Below, in pieces: positions 1-5,822 of a stretch of DNA of 9,582 nucleotides. The DNA comes from Streptosporangiaceae bacterium (GTDB taxonomy: Bacteria > Actinomycetota > Actinomycetes > Streptosporangiales > Streptosporangiaceae). Made by a program: the position numbers and the translations under genes. Positions within the stretch are counted from its first letter, which is position 1, and every line of letters begins with the position of its first letter. Under the pieces are notes generated by a model. The model had not been told where the DNA came from. It worked only from the letters and a program-made list of their open reading frames with translations, and did not search any database. Location: positions 1 through 9,582 of the forward strand of contig JASIBM010000252.1 of assembly GCA_030045175.1 (NCBI GenBank). The letters are read 5' to 3'.

Positions 1-680
1 CTGCCCGGCACGACCCGGACCTCGACCTCCGGCAGGTAGCGCAGCACGATCCCGCAGTCATCGGTCGCGCTGAACGCGGCCGCCTCCGGATCGGCGGCCG
101 CTAGCTGGTAGGCCCGGCGGATCACGGACAGGCGGAAGCCCTGCGGGGTCTGGCACCTGCCGAGCGACTCGCGCGGCGGGATGGCGGTCAGCACGCCGTC
201 GGCGAGCTCCGCGATCGTGTCCGTGGTCGGCACGACGACGCCGAGCGCCTGGCAGCGCGCTAGGCCGGCGACGCAGTCGGCGATGATGCGCTGGTCGACC
301 AGGGGCCTGGCCGCGTCATGGAACAGCACGTTGCAGTCGGCGGCGCTAGCCCGGGGGGGCGACCCCCCGGAACCCCCCGCCTGCGCCGGGTAGGAGCGGC
401 TGAGCAGGTCGATCGCGCAACGGGTCGACCCAGGCCGGTCGGCTCCGCCGGGGATGATCTCGCTGACCTTGGGGTACCTGTCACCGAGGATTCGCTTGGC
501 GTCGGTCACGAAGTCGGCGGGCATGACCACGATGATCTCGTCAACGCCTGGCGCCTGGTCAAACGCGGCGACACAGTGCTCAACCAGCGTCCGCCCGGCG
601 AGCAGCTGCAACTGCTTCGGCACGGCACCGCCGAGACGCAGGCCAGCGCCTCCGGCCAGGACGACGGCGACTGTTCGCAT
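1..680 (-). CDS. IspD/TarI-family cytidylyltransferase (3' end outside window)
   Basis: Transfers CMP from CTP to a polyol phosphate in the cytoplasm. The N-terminus reads MRTVAVVLAGGAGLRLG, the nucleotide-binding loop of this family, followed by PKQL at residues 21-24. Also visible are the GG-R-S-like stretch around residues 78-87, the family hallmark HDAARPLV at 121-128, and a TDDCGIVLRYLPEVEV stretch matching the family's TD(E/A)-S motif before the window ends. About 226 residues are present; the family is usually 230-250, so only a short tail is missing. The ATG at 680 starts immediately before the first beta strand. Residues about 98-114 are an insertion rich in Gly, Ser, Pro and Ala, encoded by a GC-rich palindrome, in the loop just before HDAAR. 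IspD (methylerythritol phosphate) and TarI/Bcs1 (ribitol phosphate) cannot be separated by eye. The cell-envelope neighbours and absence of an adjacent ispF favour a polyol for an envelope polymer, which is inference. It is divergent from the next gene. Confidence 0.88.
   Translation of the reverse strand, partial: MRTVAVVLAGGAGLRLGGAVPKQLQLLAGRTLVEHCVAAFDQAPGVDEIIVVMPADFVTDAKRILGDRYPKVSEIIPGGADRPGSTRCAIDLLSRSYPAQAGGSGGSPPRASAADCNVLFHDAARPLVDQRIIADCVAGLARCQALGVVVPTTDTIAELADGVLTAIPPRESLGRCQTPQGFRLSVIRRAYQLAAADPEAAAFSATDDCGIVLRYLPEVEVRVVPG
351..380. repeat. REP-like GC-rich palindrome inside the IspD/TarI gene
   Basis: Positions 351-358 (CCGGGGGG) and 363-370 (CCCCCCGG) form a perfect 8-bp inverted repeat around a GCGA loop, followed by a run of six C. 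It is read in frame on the minus strand as a Gly-Ser-Pro loop. Positions 366-380 (minus strand) match 8816-8830 at 14 of 15 bases, and a related form lies at 1051-1080, so this looks like a dispersed element and not a chance run. A role as a transcription pause, REP or simply a slippage product cannot be decided from one window. Confidence 0.6.
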
Positions 681-741
681 GACGGCGACCCTACCCATCC
701 GATCGTCGTGATCGTGCGGGGCGGGCGCGGGCAGGCCGATC

Positions 742-747
742 TAGAGT
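742..747 (+). promoter_or_regulatory. Putative -10 element TAGAGT upstream of the membrane-protein operon
   Basis: TAGAGT fits the actinobacterial TAnnnT -10 pattern and lies in the 70-bp divergent region (681-750). The same octamer CTAGAGTA recurs at 7506-7513, beside the start of the last gene. No convincing -35 box is visible about 17 bases upstream. The flanking TCTAGA is palindromic, and the minus strand reads TACTCT here, so the element could serve both directions. Confidence 0.4.
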
Positions 748-776
748 ACGTTGAGTGATTTCTTGATTACGTTGAG
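747..776 (+). repeat. Two direct copies of TACGTTGAG, 21 bp apart
   Basis: TACGTTGAG occurs at 747-755 and again at 768-776, an offset of 21 bp (about two helical turns), in an AT-rich patch at the 5' end of the operon. It overlaps the putative -10 element and the first possible start codons, a position suited to an operator. The second copy includes TTACGTT (767-773), which also occurs in both arms of the inverted repeat at 4878-4954. A regulator-binding role is inference. Confidence 0.4.
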
Positions 777-2187
777 CGTATGTTGCTTAAATTGGGGGCC
801 GATCATCACCGGACCACGGCAGCCGTCCAGCGGAGCTATCGCTGCCGGCGGCACGTCAGCCAGCCGGGCTGGCCCCGGCCAGCGACTAGCCTGGCTCGCC
901 CAGGACGCGGTCCTGATCGCCTGCGATTGGCTGGCCGGGCTTACCGACTGGGCCGGGAGCCGTGCCCTCGCCGCCAATACCCTGGCCGGTGCCTCGTTGC
1001 TGCTCGCCCTGTGCGGTTCCGCCTGGTTCAGCGGCGGCACGAGCTCCATCGGGGGGGCATGGGGAGGTCGTCCCCCGGGGCCGGGCCCGGACATCATCGG
1101 TGGCGTGGCCGCGACCTGCGGCTGGCTGCTCGCGCGGGCTGTGGCCCTGGGCCTCGCGACGCCGCCTGCCGACGTGACTGGCCGGGAGTTTGCCCGGCTG
1201 TTCGCCATCTGCTCCGTGGTCGGCGAGTGCGCCATCTACGGCGGAATGGCCGCGGGCGGCCGGGCGGGCGGGCCGATTGGAATGTGGCCGCTGGCGGTCA
1301 CGACGATTGTCTCGGTCGCGCTCACGCAGATGCTCATCGCGTGCGGTGGCGCGGCGGCTGATGGCGGCGCGGCCAGGGCCATCGCGGGGAACTCGGTGGC
1401 CTGGCGGTGGATCGGGCGGATCCTCCCGCCCCAGGCAGGCCTGCGGGTGGCGGTTGCCGTGGTGGCGCTCCTCATCGGCGGGCCGTGGGTGGCCCTCGCC
1501 TGCGTGCTGGCGGTCGAGGTGGCGTCGATTGGCGTGGCCGGCTGGCGGCTTGGCAAGTTCGCGCGGGAGCTGTCCGCCTTGCGCTCGCCCCCGGGTGTCC
1601 TTGAGGCTCGGCTCGTGGCGAGGAGCAAGCTGGTGATGGCTTGCCGGGATGACGGCGCGCTCGCGCGCTGGGCGGGGCGGCTCGTGCGCGGAAACATCAT
1701 CCCGTTGCCGCCGATCTGCGCGGGGGTCGGCGCGGTCGCGCTGCTAGCCGTGCTTGGCCTAGGAGGCCTGCCTGCCATCGTCGCCCCCGCTCCGGTCATG
1801 GCGCTGCTTGTCGCCGCCCCAGGCTCGGCTCATCCGCACGACGGGCCAGCCGACTGGCTGGCGCCGGTCCTGCTCGCCCTCGGCCAGTACACCTACCTGG
1901 CTGCCCTCGGCTTCGGCAGGCAGGTGCCAGGCCCCATCGTCTTCGCGCTATGCGCGGCGACGGCCACCTGGTACGCCAGCCTCGCGGCGGCGCCGGTCGC
2001 TGGCCGGCCGGACAAGGTCAGGCCGGCGGGCGGGCTTGGCTGGGAGTCGCGGATGCTCGCCGTGACCTTCGCCGCGATGGTGGGATTCGCCAGCGTCGGG
2101 TATCTCGCGATGTCGGTGTATCTTGGAGTGCTCATCTGCCGGAGGGTCGGGTTTGGCTATCCGGCCCCGGTATGGGCGGCCACGTGA
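751..2187 (+). CDS. Polytopic membrane protein, DUF5941-like, degenerate CDP-alcohol phosphatidyltransferase fold
   Basis: A protein of up to 478 residues with many hydrophobic segments (about 80-93, 112-130, 150-170, 180-198, 225-255, 310-350 and 365-470), so it sits in the membrane. Residues 71-97 (RALAANTLAG...AWFSGGT) resemble the first helix of CDP-alcohol phosphatidyltransferases. ECAIYGGM at 159-166 resembles the segment after that family's G-x3-D-x3-D motif, but the expected Asp positions are Phe151 and Ser155 and no DG-x2-AR motif is visible, so it looks catalytically dead. The later part (RDDGALARWAGRLVRGN, GWESRML) recalls DUF5941 proteins; this is from memory and tentative. The start is uncertain: only TTG codons (751, 763, 772) precede the conserved part in frame, without a clear ribosome site, and this AT-rich beginning includes a TTA codon at 787. 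A REP-like element is read through at residues 101-111. It heads the operon; the next start is 32 bp after its stop. Possible roles are scaffold or partner of the transferase. Confidence 0.72.
   Translation: MSDFLITLSVCCLNWGPIITGPRQPSSGAIAAGGTSASRAGPGQRLAWLAQDAVLIACDWLAGLTDWAGSRALAANTLAGASLLLALCGSAWFSGGTSSIGGAWGGRPPGPGPDIIGGVAATCGWLLARAVALGLATPPADVTGREFARLFAICSVVGECAIYGGMAAGGRAGGPIGMWPLAVTTIVSVALTQMLIACGGAAADGGAARAIAGNSVAWRWIGRILPPQAGLRVAVAVVALLIGGPWVALACVLAVEVASIGVAGWRLGKFARELSALRSPPGVLEARLVARSKLVMACRDDGALARWAGRLVRGNIIPLPPICAGVGAVALLAVLGLGGLPAIVAPAPVMALLVAAPGSAHPHDGPADWLAPVLLALGQYTYLAALGFGRQVPGPIVFALCAATATWYASLAAAPVAGRPDKVRPAGGLGWESRMLAVTFAAMVGFASVGYLAMSVYLGVLICRRVGFGYPAPVWAAT
1051..1080. 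repeat. Degenerate REP-like GC-rich element in the membrane-protein gene
   Basis: A run of seven G, a short spacer, then GGGGAGGTCGTCCCCC and GGGG. Aligned on the central TCG it follows the minus strand of 351-380 (poly-G, spacer, G-rich arm, TCG, C-rich arm, GGG), but the stem is imperfect. It is translated as GGAWGGRPPGPG in a loop between two predicted membrane helices, in a different reading phase from the first copy. Homology rather than convergent GC-rich sequence is plausible but unproven. Confidence 0.4.
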
Positions 2188-2201
2188 GGTTAACTCTGAC
2201 C

Positions 2202-2210
2202 GAGGGAGGG
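2202..2210 (+). promoter_or_regulatory. Ribosome binding site that sets the start of the cytidylyltransferase
   Basis: GAGGGAGGG lies nine bases before the GTG at 2220. It favours that start over the in-frame ATG at 2172 and GTG at 2184, both of which overlap the preceding gene. The protein would then open directly on the first beta strand (IGMVLAAG), as usual in this family. Confidence 0.7.
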
Positions 2211-2219
2211 CGACGGCCG

Positions 2220-2966
2220 GTGATCGGCATGGTGCTGGCGGCCGGCGCGAGCCGGCGGCTGCGCCCCGACACGGACACGCTGCCCAAGGCGCTGCTCCCG
2301 GTGCTCGGGCCGACCACCATCTTGGACATCGTGCTGCGCAATCTCGCCGAGGTCGGCCTGTCCGAGGTCGTCATCGTGGTCGGCTACGCGGCCGAGGTGG
2401 TCGCTGATCGCGTTCCGGCGCTCGAGCGCGCATCAGGGCTGGCCATCGAGCTGGTGCGGAACGACCGCGCGGAGGAATGGAACAACGCTTACTCGCTCTG
2501 GCTCGCGCGTGAGCACTTCGCGCGGGGAGTGCTGCTTTCCAACGGTGACACCGTGCACCCGGCGAGCGTCGAGAAGACGCTGCTCGCAGCCGCGGCCCGC
2601 GCCGGAGATGCGAGCCGGCTGATCATCGCGATCGATGACGTCAAGCAACTCGGCGACGAGGAGATGAAGGTCGTCCTGGACGGCAGCGGGCTGATGCGGC
2701 GGATCACCAAGATGATGGATCCGGCGGACGCCCATGGTGAGTACATGGGCGTCACCCTCATCGAGCCGGGGGCTGCCGCGGGCTTGGCCGGCGCTCTCGA
2801 GGTTACCTGGCGGCGTGACCCTGGCCTGTACTACGAAGACGGGTTCGCCGAGTTCGCCGGCCGTGGCGGCGAGGTTCACGCGGCACCAATCGGCGCCGTG
2901 GAGTGGGTGGAAGTGGACGATCACGCCGACCTTCGGCGAGCCAGGCAGATCGCCGATCGCTGCTGA
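2220..2966 (+). CDS. LicC/IPCT-type phospho-alcohol cytidylyltransferase (NTP_transferase fold)
   Basis: A 248-residue soluble nucleotidyltransferase that probably makes a CDP-alcohol from CTP and a phosphorylated alcohol. The signature loop is MVLAAGASRRLRP at 4-16 with the basic motif LPKALLPV at 21-28. A metal-binding GD pair lies at 109-110. The stretch NDRAEEWNNAYSLWLARE (81-98) is the N-x6-NN-YSL pattern of phosphocholine and inositol-1-phosphate cytidylyltransferases. GEYMG near residue 173 and WVEVDDHADLRRA near the C-terminus complete the family pattern. Length matches single-domain LicC-like enzymes. The substrate cannot be read from sequence; candidates are sn-glycerol-1-phosphate (from the dehydrogenase just downstream), inositol phosphate or phosphocholine. 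In archaeal IPCT/DIPPS this domain is fused to a CDP-alcohol phosphatidyltransferase; here the two are separate genes in one operon, which supports a shared pathway. The start is GTG with an ideal ribosome site. Confidence 0.87.
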   Translation: MIGMVLAAGASRRLRPDTDTLPKALLPVLGPTTILDIVLRNLAEVGLSEVVIVVGYAAEVVADRVPALERASGLAIELVRNDRAEEWNNAYSLWLAREHFARGVLLSNGDTVHPASVEKTLLAAAARAGDASRLIIAIDDVKQLGDEEMKVVLDGSGLMRRITKMMDPADAHGEYMGVTLIEPGAAAGLAGALEVTWRRDPGLYYEDGFAEFAGRGGEVHAAPIGAVEWVEVDDHADLRRARQIADRC

Positions 2967-2985
2967 AGGGTCGCCAGATCGCGGG

Positions 2986-2991
2986 TAGCCT
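2986..2991 (+). promoter_or_regulatory. Weak -10-like TAGCCT in the gap before the dehydrogenase gene
   Basis: The 49-bp gap between the cytidylyltransferase and the dehydrogenase contains TAGCCT, which fits TAnnnT, followed by the palindrome CCTAGG (2989-2994 region). No good -35 sequence precedes it. It might be an internal promoter, but read-through from upstream is equally possible. Confidence 0.2.
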
Positions 2992-3005
2992 AGGCAGTTC
3001 ACATC

Positions 3006-3013
3006 GAGGAGGG
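3006..3013 (+). promoter_or_regulatory. Ribosome binding site unusually close to ATG 3016
   Basis: GAGGAGGG ends only two bases before ATG 3016. This is tighter than the usual 5-10 bases, but pairing of the GAGGAG portion leaves four bases. The next in-frame ATG, at 3034, is 20 bases away and would also keep the conserved part of the protein, so the start is not fully fixed. Confidence 0.55.
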
Positions 3014-3015
3014 TC

Positions 3016-4065
3016 ATGCCGCTGCTCGCGCGAATGCTCGCCGCCCCGCTGGTCATCGACATCAGGCGCGGGGCGATCGCCGGGCTCGGCTCGCTGCTCG
3101 CCCAGCACAACATCGCGCCGGACGGCCGGCTGGCTGTGGTGGTCGGCCCGGGCCAGGGCGACGCTATCGTGCCCAGCCTGCACGTCGAAGCGGAGGTGTT
3201 CCGTATTGCCGACGGCAGCTATGGCGGCGCCGTCGAGCTGGGAGCCAAGCTCAGGGCCGGCGACTACGCGGCGGTCGCTGGCGTCGGCGGTGGCAAGACC
3301 ATCGACGTGACCAAGTTCGCGGCGCTGCACGCTGGGCTGCCGATGGTCTCGGTGGCGACCAGCCTGTCGCACGACGGGATCGCCTCGCCGGTCAGCACGC
3401 TCGAGCACCCAAACGGCCGGGGATCGTACGGGGTGATGTCGCCCGTCGCCGTGGTGGTCGATCTTGACAGGGTGCGGGCGGCACCGGGTCACCTGGCCAC
3501 GGCCGGGGTCGGCGACGCGGTGAGCAACCTGTCGGCGATCGCCGACTGGGAGCTGTCGGCGGCCGACACCGGCGAGCGGGTCGACGGGCTAGCCGCCGCC
3601 ATGGCCAGAACCGCCGCGCAGGCCGTGCTGCTACAGCCAGGGCCAGAGCGCACCGACGAATTCCTCACTGTCCTCGCTGAAGCACTGATCATGTCCGGGA
3701 TGGCGATGGCGGTCGCCGGGTCGAGCCGCCCGGCGAGCGGCGGCGACCACGAGATCATGCACGCGATCAATCAGCTATACCCTGGCACGGCCAGCCATGG
3801 CGAACTGGCCGGCCTCGGCGCGCTCTTCTGCGCGCACCTGCGCGAGGACAAGGAGCAGTTCGCGGCGATATCGTCGTGCCTGATGCGGCACGAGCTGCCC
3901 CGGATCCCGCAAGACGTGGGCCTGACGCAGGAGCAGTTCGCCCGTGCGGTCGGGCATGCCCCGGCCACCCGGCCCGAGCGGTACACGATCCTGGAGCGGC
4001 TCGCCATGACCGAGCCCGAGGTGAGCAAGCGAGTGGATGAGTATGTCCGGGCCATCGCTGGCTAA
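3016..4065 (+). CDS. Glycerol-1-phosphate dehydrogenase-like enzyme (EgsA/AraM family)
   Basis: Likely an NAD(P)H- and metal-dependent reductase of the iron-containing alcohol dehydrogenase superfamily, acting in the cytoplasm. Its closest resemblance is to enzymes that reduce dihydroxyacetone phosphate to sn-glycerol-1-phosphate. The dinucleotide-binding loop is GVGGGKTIDVTKF at 89-101. SVATSLSHDGIASP at 112-125 is nearly the archaeal and AraM signature (S-V-x-T-x3-HDGIASP). GVGDAVSNLSAIADWEL at 164-180 supplies metal ligand Asp167, GSSRPASGGDHEIMHA at 235-250 supplies His245, and ASHGE at 259-263 supplies His261. All three metal ligands are therefore present. At 349 residues it has the usual family length. 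Its stop lies 29 bp inside the next gene, so the two are probably translationally coupled. A related reductase acting on another phosphorylated ketose cannot be excluded, as the exact substrate is not proven by motifs. Confidence 0.88.
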   Translation: MPLLARMLAAPLVIDIRRGAIAGLGSLLAQHNIAPDGRLAVVVGPGQGDAIVPSLHVEAEVFRIADGSYGGAVELGAKLRAGDYAAVAGVGGGKTIDVTKFAALHAGLPMVSVATSLSHDGIASPVSTLEHPNGRGSYGVMSPVAVVVDLDRVRAAPGHLATAGVGDAVSNLSAIADWELSAADTGERVDGLAAAMARTAAQAVLLQPGPERTDEFLTVLAEALIMSGMAMAVAGSSRPASGGDHEIMHAINQLYPGTASHGELAGLGALFCAHLREDKEQFAAISSCLMRHELPRIPQDVGLTQEQFARAVGHAPATRPERYTILERLAMTEPEVSKRVDEYVRAIAG

Positions 4066-4882
4066 ACGGAAGAGGCCCCCTGGCCCGTCGATTGCTGACC
4101 GGAGGGAAAGTGCCAGGCCGACGCTTGCTGACCTAAAGGAGAAAGGCCAGCCGCAGGCGGTGCTCGACCGGCTGAACGATGAGCACTGGCTCGGCCGCCT
4201 GTACGGGCGAAGGCTCTCGCCGTACGCGACCTGGGTCTTCGCCCGCCTGCGCTGGTCACCGAACGCCGTCACGGCGGCCTTCATCGTGTGCGGCGTCGCG
4301 GCCGGCGTGGTGATCGCCTTCGGCGGGCTGGCCACGGCTGTCGTCGGCGCCGTGCTCGTTCAGCTTTACCTGATCTTTGATTGCTCCGACGGGGAGCTGG
4401 CCAGGTGGGCTGACAGGAAGTCGGTCGGCGGCATCTACCTGGACGGCGTCGGGCATTACCTGGCCGAGAGCGTGCTGCTCGCCGGGCTGGGCTGGCGGGC
4501 GCAGGGCCACCTGACCGTGACCGGCGGCTACGTGACAGCTGGCGTCGCAGCCGCGCTGCTCGCCATGCTGGTCAAGGCGGAAACGGACAACGTCGTCGTC
4601 GCCCGCGCGAAGGCCGGGCTGCCCGCTAGTCACGATGACGCGGCGCTCGCGCCGGCCAGGACGGGCCTGGCGCGCGTGCGCAGGCTGGCCAGCGTGCTGC
4701 GGGTGCACAGGATCACCCAGGCGGTAGAGCTCTCGCTGCTGATACTGGTGGCCGCGGTGATCGACGCTGTCCGCGGCGGCCTGACCGCGACCCGCGTGCT
4801 CTTGCTCGCGTGCCTGGTCGTGGCCGCCCTGATGGTAGTGGCCCACCTGGTCGCGATCATGGCGTCGAGGCGGTTGCGTTGA
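4037..4882 (+). CDS. CDP-alcohol phosphatidyltransferase with His in place of the last motif Asp
   Basis: An integral membrane enzyme of 281 residues that should transfer a phospho-alcohol between a CDP-linked donor and an acceptor. The family motif is clear: D115-x2-D118-G-x2-A-R123-x8-G132-x3-D136-x3-H140. The first three Asp are present, but the fourth position, taken as the catalytic base in characterised members, is His140. A cytosolic, basic N-terminal region (1-60) precedes RWSPNAVT (72-79), the usual lead into the first helix. Hydrophobic segments follow at about 78-114, 140-155, 165-182, 228-243 and 252-275. ATG 4037 and ATG 4043 are both possible starts; either overlaps the dehydrogenase gene by more than 20 bp. 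Placement next to a cytidylyltransferase and the dehydrogenase suggests the transferred group is the alcohol those enzymes produce. The stop codon lies in the left arm of an inverted repeat. Confidence 0.88.
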   Translation: MSMSGPSLAKRKRPPGPSIADRRESARPTLADLKEKGQPQAVLDRLNDEHWLGRLYGRRLSPYATWVFARLRWSPNAVTAAFIVCGVAAGVVIAFGGLATAVVGAVLVQLYLIFDCSDGELARWADRKSVGGIYLDGVGHYLAESVLLAGLGWRAQGHLTVTGGYVTAGVAAALLAMLVKAETDNVVVARAKAGLPASHDDAALAPARTGLARVRRLASVLRVHRITQAVELSLLILVAAVIDAVRGGLTATRVLLLACLVVAALMVVAHLVAIMASRRLR

Positions 4883-4954
4883 ACTTACGTTTTGACCGCG
4901 GCAGGTTCGAGAGGATGCTCACGCAGCGAGGGGAGGTTAAAACGTAAGTTGAAG
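4878..4954. promoter_or_regulatory. 20-bp inverted repeat spanning the stop of one gene and the TTG start of the next
   Basis: The left arm, GTTGAACTTACGTTTTGACC (4878-4897), and right arm, 4935-4954, pair at 17 of 20 positions, with a perfect 12-bp core (AACTTACGTTTT at 4882-4893 against AAAACGTAAGTT at 4939-4950). The arms are AT-rich in a GC-rich region and are separated by 37 bases. The left arm contains the stop codon of the transferase gene; the right contains the likely start TTG (4949) and abuts the GGAGG at 4932-4936. As RNA it could hide the start codon. As DNA it could be a two-site operator, since each arm contains TTACGTT on one strand. It could also be a tiny mobile-element remnant. 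Confidence 0.65.
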
Positions 4955-5809
4955 CTGTCGATTGTGATCTTGACCATGGGCAACCGGCCCGCCGAGCTGA
5001 CCAGGGCGGTCGAGAGCACCGCGGCGCTGCGGGCGGCGGGTGCCGAGCTCGTCGTCGTCGGCAATGGCGCCGACGTCCCGCCGGTGCCCGAGGACGCGGT
5101 GACCATCAGGCTCGCCGAGAACGCCGGGGTGGCAGGCGGGCGAAACGCGGCCGTCCGCGCCTGCGCAGGCGATGTGGTGCTGTTCCTCGACGACGACGGC
5201 TGGTACCCCGATCCAGCGAGCCTGGGCGAGCACCTGGTGACCAGGTTCGCCGCTGATCCATCGCTCGCCGTCATCTCGTTCCGCGTGCTCGACCCCGAGG
5301 GCGGGCCCGGGGCCCGCTGGCATGTGCCTCGGCTGCGGGCCAGCGACCCCGAGCGATCGTCTGTCGTGACGACGTTCGCCGGGGGAGCGTGCGCTATCAG
5401 GCGGTCCGCCTACCAGGAAGCCGGCGGCCTTCCTGACGCGTTCTTCTTCGGGCACGAGGAGACCGACCTGGCCTGGCGGCTGATCGACCTGGGTTACCGG
5501 CTCGAGTACGACGCGACAGCGACCATGTGCCATCCCGCGGTGCACAACGCCAGGCACGCGACCTGGTACCGGCTCGAGGCGAGAAACCGGGTCTGGCTGG
5601 CGCGCAGGAACCTGCCATGGCCGCTGGCGGTCGGCTACCTGGCGGACTGGATGCTGCTGACCGTGCTGCGTGAGCATTCGGTCTCCGCGCTGCGCGCGTG
5701 GTTCGCCGGATTCGCCGAGGGCTGGCGGACCGACGCGGGCCGGCGCCAGCCCGTGTCGCCGCGCACCGTGTGGCGGATGACCAGGGCGGGTCGCCCCCCG
5801 CTGATCTAG
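4949..5809 (+). CDS. Family 2 glycosyltransferase (GT-A fold)
   Basis: A 286-residue cytoplasmic or membrane-associated glycosyltransferase that would add a sugar from a nucleotide-sugar donor to an envelope precursor. The opening strand is KLSIVILTMGNRP, followed by VVVGNG (35-40) and NAGVAGGRNAAVR (58-70). The metal-binding motif is FLDDDGWYPD with Asp81-83, the acceptor-side stretch is FAGGACAIRRSAY (143-155), and the catalytic-type motif is GHEETDLAWRL (168-178). This pattern is typical of rhamnosyl- or other GT2 enzymes of cell-wall and polysaccharide clusters; the sugar is unknown. There is no membrane helix of note except a weakly hydrophobic patch near WPLAVGYLADWMLL. TTG 4949 is chosen because GGAGG lies 12 bases upstream and the fold begins at once. 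A longer start at TTG 4892 would add 19 residues including a TTA codon, and looks non-coding. It ends 13 bp from the convergent LCP gene. Confidence 0.87.
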   Translation: MKLSIVILTMGNRPAELTRAVESTAALRAAGAELVVVGNGADVPPVPEDAVTIRLAENAGVAGGRNAAVRACAGDVVLFLDDDGWYPDPASLGEHLVTRFAADPSLAVISFRVLDPEGGPGARWHVPRLRASDPERSSVVTTFAGGACAIRRSAYQEAGGLPDAFFFGHEETDLAWRLIDLGYRLEYDATATMCHPAVHNARHATWYRLEARNRVWLARRNLPWPLAVGYLADWMLLTVLREHSVSALRAWFAGFAEGWRTDAGRRQPVSPRTVWRMTRAGRPPLI

Positions 5810-5822
5810 CTAAGGCCGCGGG

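Noticed and set aside
1..680. Definite assignment as IspD of the isoprenoid pathway.
   Set aside because: Motifs are shared with TarI/Bcs1-type polyol phosphate cytidylyltransferases, and no other isoprenoid gene is adjacent, so the substrate is left open.
2433..3113. Long minus-strand open frames opposite the cytidylyltransferase and dehydrogenase.
   Set aside because: They are antisense shadows in GC-rich DNA; the plus strand carries clear enzyme motifs over the same bases.
3016..4065. Evidence for archaeal-type membrane lipid synthesis.
   Set aside because: The G1P dehydrogenase-like gene alone is not enough; no prenylglyceryl transferase, CarS or similar gene is visible in the window.
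4878..4954. Complete insertion sequence or MITE.
   Set aside because: The inverted arms resemble terminal repeats, but no target-site duplication is evident at the flanks and there is no transposase; a regulatory role is at least as likely.
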